A stretch of DNA of 64,000 bases from the NCBI GenBank assembly GCA_012295275.1, contig CM022667.1:102501-166500 (forward strand), written 5' to 3'. Position numbers and translations under genes: made by a program. Below the pieces are notes generated by a model that was not told the origin of the DNA, did no database searches, and saw nothing but the letters and a program-made list of their open reading frames with translations. This DNA is from Chrysomallon squamiferum (lineage: Eukaryota > Mollusca > Gastropoda > Neomphalida > Peltospiridae). Shown piece by piece: positions 1-11,439 of the stretch. How positions within the stretch are numbered: the stretch's first letter is position 1; each line of letters begins with the position of its first letter.

Positions 1-28
1 ACAGATTAAAAAAAATAATAATAACAAA

Positions 29-61
<33 letters not shown>

Positions 62-686
62 AGGGCAAATCTTTCTTCCGGGTTTTTACTTATCCAATCA
101 AAGGCGACGTTATATCTCGCATTGTTTGATTTGTTTAAGCAGGTCATTTTCCCGATAAAGAAGAGTGATACGAAAATAAATAATGGTTTCAATGATTGTA
201 CGGTTTACTGAGCATTTGCGTATAAATATCGATTTGTTTCCATGTGTATTTTTGCTATATCGCTTGCATAATACTGATACGGCAATCACTGCCAACTTGT
301 TAAATAGACTGATTTCTTTTTCTTTCTTTCTTTTTCATTTTTAATTTTTATTTTGTTTTATTTTATTTTTTATCACCTATAATGAAATCATACCGGTGTC
401 AAAGAATATTTGTTCCCACCGCATATTCGTTCTCCACACACTGTATGATTATTTTCGTTTAATGTTAAGAAAATACACTAAATTACCGATTAAAATAACG
501 ATTAAATTGCAAACTTAGAAACCTAATGTTCGTCACAGTGTGTAAAATCCAGTTTTGTGCATTTACTAAACTGTACTTACACAGGTAAACATACAAATAT
601 TCTTTCAGTGATTTATAGTTATTTTATAAGTATAAGATAAACATTCGCTAAAAGATTTCAGATTTGGACTTTGATTTTTTTTATGT

Positions 687-722
<36 letters not shown>

Positions 723-1440
723 TGGTTAAAATACAACCGTAAAACAAATTGGCTGAACTGATTCACTGTTAGATAACAAAGTATACCTATGCCCCTTAGT
801 GGGGAATGTTTACCATGTTTCAACTGACCATTAATTCTTTTTGTAATCAGTTCTAAGTTCGTATGTGATTTATATATCGGTGTACACAGGTATTTGTAGG
901 GCGTATGACATACTTACAAGTAAGATATAGGAAAATGACATTCGCATAATTTGATTTATCTACGTAACATTATTATTATATATATAATCTTTTATAAGTC
1001 TTCTTTAAAATATTAATAAATTGTGCTAAATTATCTCCCATAATATCATAATATCTTTATAATATTAAAGTTCGTTATCGTATATATATATAACTTGTTA
1101 TAAATGTTGTTTTGGGGTTTTTTCTTATATAAATAATTGCGGGTTTTACTTTTTTTATATATATATAAATAATTGTTATCAATGTTTTTTTTGTTTGTTT
1201 GTTTTTTGTTTTTTTTTATAATAATAAATAATTGTTTTATTTTATAAATCTATGAAGTAATATGAATTAAACTCAAATATTACCGTACTGTTCTGTTAAC
1301 TGTTTAGTAGTTTATTTACTGACTTCCACGCAGTAAATTCCAGACATTTAGTAAGGAGTTGTCTCCCATTTTGATTACTGCAAAAATAAAAAATACATGA
1401 AAGATTATTTTCTTCGGTTTCTCATAATGTTAAGAATCTT
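1..1440. other. AT-rich non-genic stretch
   Basis: No splice-consistent or conserved coding sequence was seen. The stretch holds poly(A) near 36-59, a long poly(T) near 690-721 and short AT microsatellites. Small open frames here are low-complexity and are not supported as genes. Confidence 0.6.
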
Positions 1441-1449
1441 CTTTTCTTC

Positions 1450-1453
<4 letters not shown>

Positions 1454-1521
<68 letters not shown>
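1454..1521. repeat. (CT)n microsatellite
   Basis: An uninterrupted CT dinucleotide run of about 68 bp. On the minus strand it reads as Arg-Glu repeats, which is a translation artefact. It sits inside the far end of the 42-bp minisatellite that follows the UNC93-like gene. Confidence 0.95.
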
Positions 1522-1524
<3 letters not shown>

Positions 1525-1534
1525 GATATGGATT

Positions 1535-2660
1535 AAATGTCTTTACAAATTTACCTGACACGTCACTAGAAATAAATGATTTTCCTTCAACAACAGTTGA
1601 TACATCTTTAGATACAGTAGGTTCACGTTCAGCCAAAAAAATTATACGTTGTAAATAATAAAGTATTCGTCTTCAGGAACAGTTATTAAACTCCTTGGAA
1701 ATAAATGACTAGCCTCTCGCAGTAGTAGATAAGTTTTTAAAAATAAATGATCCGCCTTCAGTAATAGTTGAAATGTCTTTAGAAATAAATGATTCTCCTT
1801 CAGTAATTATTGAAACTTGCTTAGAAATAGCTGATGCGACTTTAAATGTCCTTAGAAAGAACAAATACGCTCATAAATTAAATTATTAGAAACAAAAGAT
1901 TTGCCTTGAGCAATAGTTGAAATGTCTTTAGAAAAAAAAGATTTCACCTTGAGCAATAGTTGAAATGTCTTTAGAAAAAAAAAGATTCACTGTGAGCAAT
2001 AGTTGAAATGTCTTTAGAAAAAAAAAATGATTCGTTTTGTGAAGCAAAGTTGAAATGTCTTTAGAAAAAAAAAAAGATTGAAACTGTTGAGAAATAGTTG
2101 AAATGTCTTTAAAATTAATGGTACGTTTTTGTGAAATAAATGACTGGACCTCAGTAATAGTTGAAACTTGTTTAGAATGAGCTGTATGACTTTAAAATTA
2201 ATGATACGTCTTTAGAAATAAATGCTTTGCCTTGAGCAACGGTTGAAATGTCTTTAGAAATAAATGATTTGCCTTGAGCAACGGTTGAAATGTCTTTAGA
2301 AATAAATGATTTGCCTTGAGCAACGGTTGAAATGTCTTTAGAAATAAATGATATGCCTTGAGCAATAGTTGAAATGTCCCTAGAACTGTCTTCAGAAATA
2401 TATTTTTCGTTCTCAACCACAGTTCATACGTTTTTAGAAATAAATGATTCGCTTTCAGCAATATCTAGTACGTTGTCAGCAATAGTTGAGACATCTTCAG
2501 AAATAGCCATCGCGTCTTTAGTAATAGTTGAAACGTCTTCAGAAATAAACGTTTCGGCTTCAGCAATAGTTGAGACATCTTCAGAAATAAACGTTTCGGC
2601 TTCAGCAACAGTTGAAACATCTTTAGAAATAAACGTTTCGGCTTCAGCAGCAACTGGCTT
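1535..2660 (-). repeat. 42-bp minisatellite at the 3' end of the UNC93-like gene
   Basis: About 20 or more units of roughly 42 bp. The cleanest copies are at 2215-2375 and 2500-2650, and they decay toward 1700, where poly(A) runs have grown inside units. Read on the minus strand each unit gives 14 residues of the type SFISKDVSTVAEGK, with unit variants AET, ISED and STIA. The unit length is a multiple of three, so several frames stay open and openness alone does not prove coding. The array starts exactly at the stop codon of the gene's last exon, whose final residues (VVTKDVKESFSSE) already resemble the unit. It could be a 3' UTR satellite born from the coding tail, or a C-terminal repeat domain cut off by a 1-base insertion. 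Confidence 0.85.
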
Positions 2661-3213
2661 ATCTTTCAGATGAAAATGATTCTTTAACATCTTTGGTAAC
2701 AACTGGATCATCTTCAGACGTCTGCCGTCTTTTCACCAGCACTTTGACGACAGCGAAACACAACATTCCTGACACTAAACAAACGATGCAGATAGACAGC
2801 TTGACGTCTGCGCAGAGGTAGTCGTTGTAAGCGTACGTCATCATGTAACCAACACACTGCCAGAGACGATAATTGGCGAATGCTGCTTCGGCGCTGTCCG
2901 TAAACAAACATCCATAAAGTGCTGTAAAAATAATTTAATATATATATATGGTTAAGACCTCGAGCTTAGTTTATTTTTCCTAGGTTCTGAGATCAAATCA
3001 CAAAAGTAACAGATAAGTAAGACCATTAAATATTCTGTTCTAGTTGATCTTCTAACATACTAACACACACCTGGTTAAATACACACGCACCAAAACAGTG
3101 TACCCAAGACAGGCCTCTCGGTGCATGGTAGCACGTTTCTATATCTTTGTTAAATTATTTACTTGCAAAGATACTGTATTGAATATCTATTTCAGGTGGT
3201 ATGTGTTCTTTGC

Positions 3214-3292
<79 letters not shown>

Positions 3293-4211
3293 GTTTAATA
3301 GTATATCATATACCTTTAACGGATATAATCTATGTGTTTAAGCTATCTGTTTCTACGACAACATGTTACTCTGTAAGTATAAATTTATCACATCTTGTGA
3401 AATACTCACAGTTCAGTTGTGTTTGAATAACGGCATCTCCAATGCCCCATGTCGCTGCAAGGATGTAAAATATTAAAATTTCGTCTGGGTTTGGACTCCA
3501 CAGTCTGAAAGTTATCAAGCTGCCACCATGCAAAACGAAAGCTACAATAAGAAACGTAACGCTATTATAACGATGTCAGAAGATTATTGAATACTGATTA
3601 ATCACAATATATAATTGTTTCTTAAATAAACTGAAGGTATTCTATTTCTTTAAGAAGTACGTATTTATAAATTAATTCATATACTGGACAATATGTGTGC
3701 ATGTACGAGTGTGTGTGTGTATGTCTTTGTGTTTATATACATATATATACATACACATACGTAAACATGTATAATAATAAAAGTAATAATAATAATAATA
3801 ATATACTGACTCACCGAGAATAAAGAAAGGAATTTGTCCTACGTACTGAACAAGACGACCAAAAGTAAAAGAACAAATGGCGTCACTGACTCCGTACACG
3901 ATCATGACGTAACCTATGTTCCAGATTCCGATAGCGCACGTTACATAGGCCTGAAAGCGAAAAAATGCGTTGACTATATATCTGATTTTAAAATATACAA
4001 CACCTGAAAATACGACTGAAAATATATGTTAACTATATATGTGTGTGTTAAAAATGCAGAATCATTTCAAAATCAGTATTCCAGTGGAGCAAGTTACTTG
4101 GCCCGAATGTGAAATTATTGTTCATTTATGTTATATATTTTTGTATTAAATTAGAGTATTTCAGTTGTATCACATATTTCTTTTTTAAACAGGAACACTG
4201 CACACATCGTG

Positions 4212-4261
<50 letters not shown>

Positions 4262-6478
4262 TGTATATTACACACAATATACAAAGATATATAAACATAC
4301 ACATATATATACACATTGATTAACCAACCAAAATATTTCCTAATCCAAAAAATCCTTGTAACATTGCTCAGATATTAAATTATCATTTTATGACCATAAT
4401 TCAATTAAACGATAACATAAAACTACATTTCGGACCTATTATAATCACAATCTGTTTAATTAACGATTGCTGTCTCCTGATAGTTGTGTATTTTGCATGC
4501 AACTTTTCTTACCCGCGTCACGGTTCCTGCAATAAAACCCTGTTCTACGCCGATGTAAAACGTCAAAGGAACCAACAACATCTGCAAGCGATTCTTGAAG
4601 AGATGTGAAAACGTAGCGACAAGAAGATGAACGGAAATCTTTTCTTTCTTCTCTCTTTCTTTGTCCAGCACGATGTTGTCGAGGAAGACGGCGGCGATGA
4701 TGATGGCAAGAACTGCAGAAGCAGTGGTGATGCCGCATACGATGTAAACCTGAAACAAATTTTGCATTCGTTTTATTAAAAAGGTGAGTTTGGTCATGTG
4801 AAATTCTATTCTTGAATATGTTTGTTTTTTTGTGAGCAAATCATTGAAAAGGTTACCTCATAAAATAAAAGTATTTCTTCTTCAGCTTCTTTTTCTCTTC
4901 TTCTTCTTCTTCTTATTATTATTATTATTATCATCATCATCATCATCATCATTATCATCATCATCATTATTGTTGTTTGTTGTTTGTTGTCGTACTTGTT
5001 ATTATTGCTGTTATTCTACTGTTGATGGTGTTCTGTTCGGGTTCTTGTTGTAATAATTGTATTTATTTATTTATGTTTTTTTGTTTGTTTTTTTGTTTAT
5101 TTATTTATTTATGTTTTTTTGTTTGTTTTTTGTTTGTTTATTTATTTATTTATTTGTTTTGCTGTATATTACACCTTATCGTCTGGTGGTCTAAGCGACT
5201 CGTTTCCTTTCTGAGGACAGTAGTTGGCGCCACACAGCGCGAGCTCGGCAGACGACTTGTTGGGATAAAGAGAGGAATTTTCTGGACGTAGGCTAAAACT
5301 TCTGATGAAATAAGATTCCCCAGATTTGTGCTATGATTAAAAAGAAAAAACAATATAATTAAAAAGAGATCAGAATTAATGTTATCTGATGCTAAAAAAA
5401 AAAAAAATTATTCTTTTCAAATTAAACAAATCATCTATTAAACTATATTTTTAATGTTTATAATGTACATAATTTAATATATCATTTTTTCTTTGTATGT
5501 ATTCTCCTATTTTCATTCTTTCATTCCAACAAGTTTTCTCTCCTGTCTACGTTTAATTTTGTTCATTAAAATCTGTTTACCAATTTTTCTTTGTGTCTCT
5601 CTTTCTCTTTCTGTTTCTCTAACTTGATTTCTCTCTTTCCTTATCTTCCTTTCTCTCTGTGTGTCTCTGTAGCTGTCTTTTTCTTTTTGTTTCTCTCTAA
5701 CTCTCTTAACTCACAACAGAGCGTGAAATCTATATTATTTAAAAATTAGTGATACGGTAAAACCAAACACACACACACACACACAACACACACAACACAC
5801 ACACACACACAAACACACACGCTCAATATCCCATCTATTCTTACTTGTCTGTAGAGCCATAAAGAATATTCCAAAGAATCGGTTAATAATGGCTTCCGTG
5901 GACACTCCAGTCATTTTCGAATACCAGACGCCAATCTGATTGAGATACGTACACTGGGCAGACCACAGTGGGCCGCCTCCAACACCAATAAAAATCGCTC
6001 CAGGGGCCATAACTCCCCAGACGGCGTAGAAATTAGCCGCCATGTACAGAACGTATCCCACCATGGATATCGGAATCGACCACTTGCAGCCAAATTTAGC
6101 GACTACGACGGGGGCCAGGAACATACAGGACAGGATGAGAGCCGCGTAGATGATGGCAACACTGCCGGAGCCGACGCCTTCGTCTTTGTTTAAACTCGAC
6201 TGGAGGTTGGAGACGCACTGAAACGCCGTGAACATGAACATAAAGGAGATGCTCATAACGGCGACATTTTTCAGAATCTGCCTCCTGCTCATCGGAGACG
6301 CGCATGCGTCGTGTTTTTTAACGGCAATGAGCAGATCGTCAGGTGTTTCTGGACACGAGAGAATGACATCTTTCGTTTCCGTAGTCTAGAAATTGAAAAA
6401 ACTAAATTTTGTAAGAAAAGCAAAGTAGGAATTAGTAGGAAATTTATATTATATTATAATATATATATAGATATAGAT

Positions 6479-6560
<82 letters not shown>

Positions 6561-6771
6561 GTAAATCAAAGGTGAATTAAAATATGTGGATTTATATGGA
6601 AAAGGTTGTCTTGGTGATATAGTAGCATCTCGTCTCGTCTTCCCGTGCCAGTGCCTTACCCGAATACTGTCTACATGCAGAGTCTAATCAGACGAACATA
6701 ACACAACAGAATATTCATTCCTAAATACTTACGTTTATATATATATACACTATACAGAAAGAAAGCCAGTT

Positions 6772-6802
<31 letters not shown>

Positions 6803-6814
6803 ATTTGTGTGTGG

Positions 6815-6865
<51 letters not shown>

Positions 6866-7368
6866 TACATACTTATTATAATACATTTATACACATATAT
6901 ATATGTAAGTATATACACATACGCACAAAACCTATACAAAAACCCATACTTGAACATGCATGTGTGTTTTATTTATATATGTAAGACGTATGTATGTATT
7001 TATGTACGTATGTATATATGCATGTACGTACGTACGTATATATATGTATGTTTGTATTCATTAAACAGCACAGTTTTAACTGTGTCGACACACAGATAAA
7101 CTTAAACACTCGAGCACTCAGAGTCAAACAAAACGTGATCAAGATATATTTATAACACTGACAAAAAAAAAAAAATAATAATAATAATTTTATATATTTT
7201 TGCAAATATAGATCTGAAACGAAGCAATAAACCAATAATAATCAAGGACGTGATAATACTTAAATAAACGTAACCATTGCATTGCAATCAATTAATTTAC
7301 ACAATCTACAGATATACCTTTTCGAATGAACCCCGGAAGCGTTTTTCGTTGTTTTCTTTGGCCGCCAT
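2659..7368 (-). CDS. UNC93A: UNC93-like transmembrane protein, copy 1 (frame broken in exon 3)
   Basis: Seven exons on the minus strand with matching phases: 7318-7368, 5845-6385, 5175-5330, 4513-4749, 3815-3950, 3410-3541 and 2659-2921. The start is the ATG at 7368 (MAAKENNEKRF); the stop is at 2659. The product belongs to the UNC93 branch of the major facilitator superfamily: multi-pass hydrophobic segments, FMFTAFQCVSNLQSSLN, PLWSAQCTYLNQIG, INRFFGIFF, GYVMIVYGVSDAICSFTFGR, GDAVIQTQLN and AAFANYRLW, all typical of UNC93A. UNC93A function in animals is poorly defined; nematode UNC-93 regulates a potassium channel. As sequenced, exon 3 has lost one G and one T from homopolymers relative to the paralogue, giving a stop within exon 3 and a product of about 209 residues. 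Skipping exon 3 would not restore the frame. With the two bases restored it would be 505 aa. It is either a recent pseudogene or holds assembly indel errors. Confidence 0.85.
3217..3290. repeat. (GA)n microsatellite in UNC93-like intron
   Basis: A long uninterrupted AG/GA dinucleotide run located in the intron between exons 6 and 7 of the minus-strand UNC93-like gene. The Arg-Glu open frames across it are artefacts. Confidence 0.95.
4216..4262. repeat. (TG)n microsatellite
   Basis: A TG dinucleotide run in the intron between exons 4 and 5 of the minus-strand UNC93-like gene. Confidence 0.95.
6468..6561. repeat. (GATA)n microsatellite
   Basis: About 20 tandem GATA tetranucleotides in intron 1 of the minus-strand UNC93-like gene, followed at 6777-6860 by adjoining TG and TA dinucleotide runs in the same intron. 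Confidence 0.95.
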
Positions 7369-7651
7369 TTTGTACAATAATTAAGCAGACCAGCTGTCTG
7401 TTTATGCACGTTCCAATAACACACGCATTACAATAGTATAGACGGACAGGAAACTGGACTGTTTGTGTAGATTAGTTTTCATTCAGCGATAAACTCAAGG
7501 ACAAGCTTTGTCTCGATTTTTTCAAATCTTTTTCTTTTTTTTCGCCTCTTTTTTCTTTGTTTTATATGCGTCCTTAATAATGTATACGTATAGTTACATA
7601 CATGCATTATATACATGCATTCGTGCATAGATAACTTTTTATACATATATA

Positions 7652-7689
<38 letters not shown>

Positions 7690-7697
<8 letters not shown>

Positions 7698-7830
7698 ATA
7701 TGTATAATGTTTGTATGTGTGTGCCTCTGTAGGTATGTAAATATATGTGTAATGTTTGTATGTGTGTGCCTCTGTAGGTACGTAAATATATGTGTAATGT
7801 TTGTATGTGTGTATGTGTGTGTTTAGGCAT
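7690..7830. repeat. 48-bp minisatellite, about 3 copies
   Basis: Units contain TAATGTTTGTATGTGTGTGC followed by CTCTGTAGGTA. A fourth, diverged unit lies near 7899-7945. It generates His/Thr-rich open frames on the minus strand that are not genes. Confidence 0.85.
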
Positions 7831-8250
7831 GGCGATGCATATATAAGTAAATACATCTATTATGTCTATGTATGTATGATTAAAGGTGTATTTCTACGTA
7901 CGAAAGTATATGCATAATGTTTATATTTGTGTATGTGTGTGCGTGCATGCGTGCGAGTATGTTTATCTGACTGCCTGTCAAATAGCAATAACAGTAGAAG
8001 AGTCATATATAAACTCGTCGAAGTGTACGACCTTGAGTGCTTCACAACAGCTTGCTCTGATTAGCACGTTAATTGTTTTCACTTCACTTCACTTCACTAC
8101 GACCTTGAAGAAAACCAGGTTTTAAAAAATCAAATCCTTTGTTATCGAAGTTCATCAGACACTAGGTCACTGTACGTGTCACAGACCGGTGACCTCTAAA
8201 CAGGTCAGTCGTAGGCCACAATAACAAATAAAAAACATTTTAATTGTGGA

Positions 8251-8330
8251 ATGAATGAATGTTTAACGACAGCCCAAAACAAATAATAAGGTAACTGTAA
8301 AAATAAAAGAAATAAATACCAATGGTTAAA
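8251..8330. repeat. Dispersed-repeat fragment (possible molluscan SINE-type)
   Basis: The string GAATGAATGTTTAACGACAG, followed by a diverged tail, resembles the start of a repeat I recall as common in molluscan genomic sequences. This is from memory and only the beginning matches, so it is weak support for both the repeat and the host group. Confidence 0.35.
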
Positions 8331-9360
8331 ACCTCTGTTAAACTGGTTTTTTTTTTCGTTATAACTGATTTATTGGGTTTCTGCCGGCTTTAGGTCAGAG
8401 ATAGATGACTTTACGATCTGGAATACCGGTACATGAAGTTATACAAGTAACAGACGTAATGACTTAAAGGATTGAAATAACAGTGGTAATGGGGATGATA
8501 TTTACTAAACAGAGCTACTATTGAAATACGTTTACTTGACTATTTATCCGGCTTAAACAGAACTACTAAAACACGTTTTCTTGACCATTTATCTGGCTTC
8601 CAAGAAAACAGCATTAGAAGTGTACTAATTCACATCTGTTAAATATAGCTTCAATCCTTATTTTATATTTTACGTTTATTTCAGTTTTGGTCCAGAAAAC
8701 TTAGAATCGAGAAATCCGGCCCTCGATTTGTCAAACTAATTGTGTGGTATCCATAGTAAATAACTGCGCCAGGATTTGCATCAACAACAAAAGAAAAAGA
8801 AAAAATGCCTTTTTTCACAAATGAAAGTTACTGAAATTAATATTTTTCTACAATAATTATCAGTAAATACACTTACACGATAGAAATTCCTTTAGACATC
8901 ATTTCATTGCTGAAAGATAAAGCTAGAGTTTGTATGTAATATCACATAATAACGTGACGTCAAACAATTGTTCTTCATTTTTAAGAGCTATGACCTGGGT
9001 GATTGAAATTCGATATGGAAGGAGAATAAAAAAGAAAAGATGTAATAACTAAATAATTAACTGAATAAATAAATATTGAATATCCCCTACACTACCCTAC
9101 ATATTATCGAAACAAATATTCACAAATCGAAATTCTATATGTATAATATAAAATTTTTAAAAAATTAACTTATAATATTAAAAGATATATATATATATAT
9201 AAGGAACTGATCTTTATTTTTATTTTAGCCTGAAGAAAGTCTATGTTGTTATTACTTGGACATTATGTATTTATATATACTGGCCATAAACAAAACTGTT
9301 TGTGTTGTTGAGTTTTGGCCGTTCCTACATACATCACACACTTTAGCTACAGTATTTTTT

Positions 9361-9480
9361 ATGATGGCCACAAAAAGGAAAATTGAAGATGGAGATAGAC
9401 CCTCGACAGAGTCTTATGAAAAGGTTATTTTTTCTTTTTTGATTGTTAATATTTATTTATTTATTTGTTTAATATCGTTA

Positions 9481-9545
<65 letters not shown>

Positions 9546-11408
9546 ACAATTTATACTAACAATGGATGATCTAAAACCATCTTGTAAACAACATCAGTAT
9601 TTTTTTATTTATACCAAATTATATTAATTACTTAATTAACGTGATCAAACAGCTTTGCATTCAGCAAATAATTCATTTAATGAATTCATTAAAATATATA
9701 TAACAACTAAATACATATATATATAATAAAAGAAAAGAAAAATGAAATCATCATTGTTAGGACTTACAGGTTACGGAACAGACTGAAGAAGTCGATGAAT
9801 CATCTCCAAGCCTTGAAATCAACTCCACCGATCTTCAGACGAAAAGTTTCATTGACGAGGAATCAGTAAAATTCATTTCCCCCATGAGCAAAACGCAAAT
9901 CTTCAAAAACATTGCGGCGATGAGTACCTCATTCCTGTTCATGTTCATCGCCTTTCAGTGCATCTCCAACGTCCAGTCGAGTCTTGAACAAGGAGGAAGG
10001 TGTCGGGTCTGGCAGCATCGCCATCATCTACGGCGCCCTCGTAATGTCGTGCATGTTCCTAGCACCCATCATGGTCGCCAGGGTTGGGTGCAAATGGAGT
10101 ATCCCTATAGCCATGACTGGCTACGTGTTTTATATGGCGGCTAACTTCCACGCTACGTGGGGGCTGATGGCGCCTGCAGCTGTAGCCATTGGTCTGGGCG
10201 CTGCACCTCTGTGGTCGGCTAAATGCACGTATCTCACTCAGATGGGCGTCTGGTATTCCAAAATGACGGGAATATCCGAAGACGCAGTCATTAATCGATT
10301 CTTTGGAATATTCTTCATGGTTTTTCAAACAAGTAAGTGATATAATAATAATAGTAAAAATAATAATAATAATAATAATAATAAGAAGAAGAAGAAGAAG
10401 AAGACTGTTGTTGTTGTTGTTGTTGTTGTTGTTATTATTATTATTATTATAAGTAAGAAATTATAGTATGATACTTTTATAACAATTAAAAAAAATCTGA
10501 AAAAAAATATAGAAACATTTAATTTGTAAAACAAAACTGCTCAGTTAATTCGGATTATTTGTATTTATTTTATATACATTTAAAAAATATTCAAATGTAT
10601 CAGAGCTGATGCGAAAAACTACGAAAGAATTTCTATTCATTGTCGCGTTATGAGAGAGAAAAAACATGTTTTAGCTAAGCAGTAGAAGAAAAACGTAAAT
10701 TACTTTTAAATTTGTTTTCCGTTATTGTTATTAACAGCACAAATCTGGGGGAATCTTATCTCATCAGAAGTTTTTAGCCTACGTCCAGAAAATTCCTCTC
10801 TTTATCCCAACAAGTCGTCTGCCGAGCTCGCGCTGTGTGGCGCCAACTACTGTCCTCAGAAAGGAAACGAGTCGCTTAGACCACCAGACGACAAGGGAAA
10901 AAAAAAAAAAAAAAATCAGGGGATAATTTCTATCTGTTCATTGCTGTATATTAACAACTGTGTATATTTTATAACTTATAAACATATAAATAAATACACA
11001 GCCGCATAAATAAACAGTGTATTGCCCTAATTCAGAGATTTTTTTTTTTTTAAAATTTTTAGTGTCCACTCTATTTTGAAAGAACAATCATACGTGCAGT
11101 ATTCACTTATACGCATATCTTATGCTTATAAAGGATAACGGTGTTCAAGGGTATCTACGTGCCTCTGATATTTAACTATTTCCAGTTAATATGCCCGGAC
11201 ACTACAAAAGTCCTGATCAGAATAATGTAAATATATATGTGCCGATATAGTCTTTCGCAAAGTCTTTTATATCAAAATAAAAATCAATTTGTATCGAGGT
11301 TAAAACCAAAACATACATATTCATATTCATAGAGATATTCATACTGAGAGAGAGAGAGAAAGCCTGATAATCTAATTTTCACTTGGACCCGTTGCAGAAT
11401 CTTACAAA

Positions 11409-11439
<31 letters not shown>

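Larger units (their letters stand above)
7369..9360. promoter_or_regulatory. Divergent intergenic region between the two UNC93-like genes
   Basis: This is the 2-kb space between the two start codons, so it must hold both promoters unless untranslated exons lie further out. No clear core promoter motif could be assigned. It contains a TG run (about 7652-7692), a 48-bp minisatellite (about 7690-7830) and a short dispersed-repeat fragment near 8250. Confidence 0.5.

Noticed and set aside
2374-2673. 99-residue plus-strand frame across the 42-bp repeats
   Set aside because: The 42-bp unit lacks stops in several frames on both strands, so this is an expected shadow of the satellite.
5735-6292. Reading exon 2 of the minus-strand UNC93-like gene through to a Cys/Val-rich tail
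   Set aside because: The tail is an intronic AC microsatellite; the donor GTAAG at 5844 and the matching paralogue exon end define the true exon.
9830-9890. Resemblance of the plus-strand UNC93-like N-terminus (TKSFIDEESVKFIS) to the 14-residue repeat (KSFISKDVSTVAEG)
   Set aside because: The match is only a few residues and the nucleotide sequences do not align well; coincidence in an acidic Ser-rich region is more likely.
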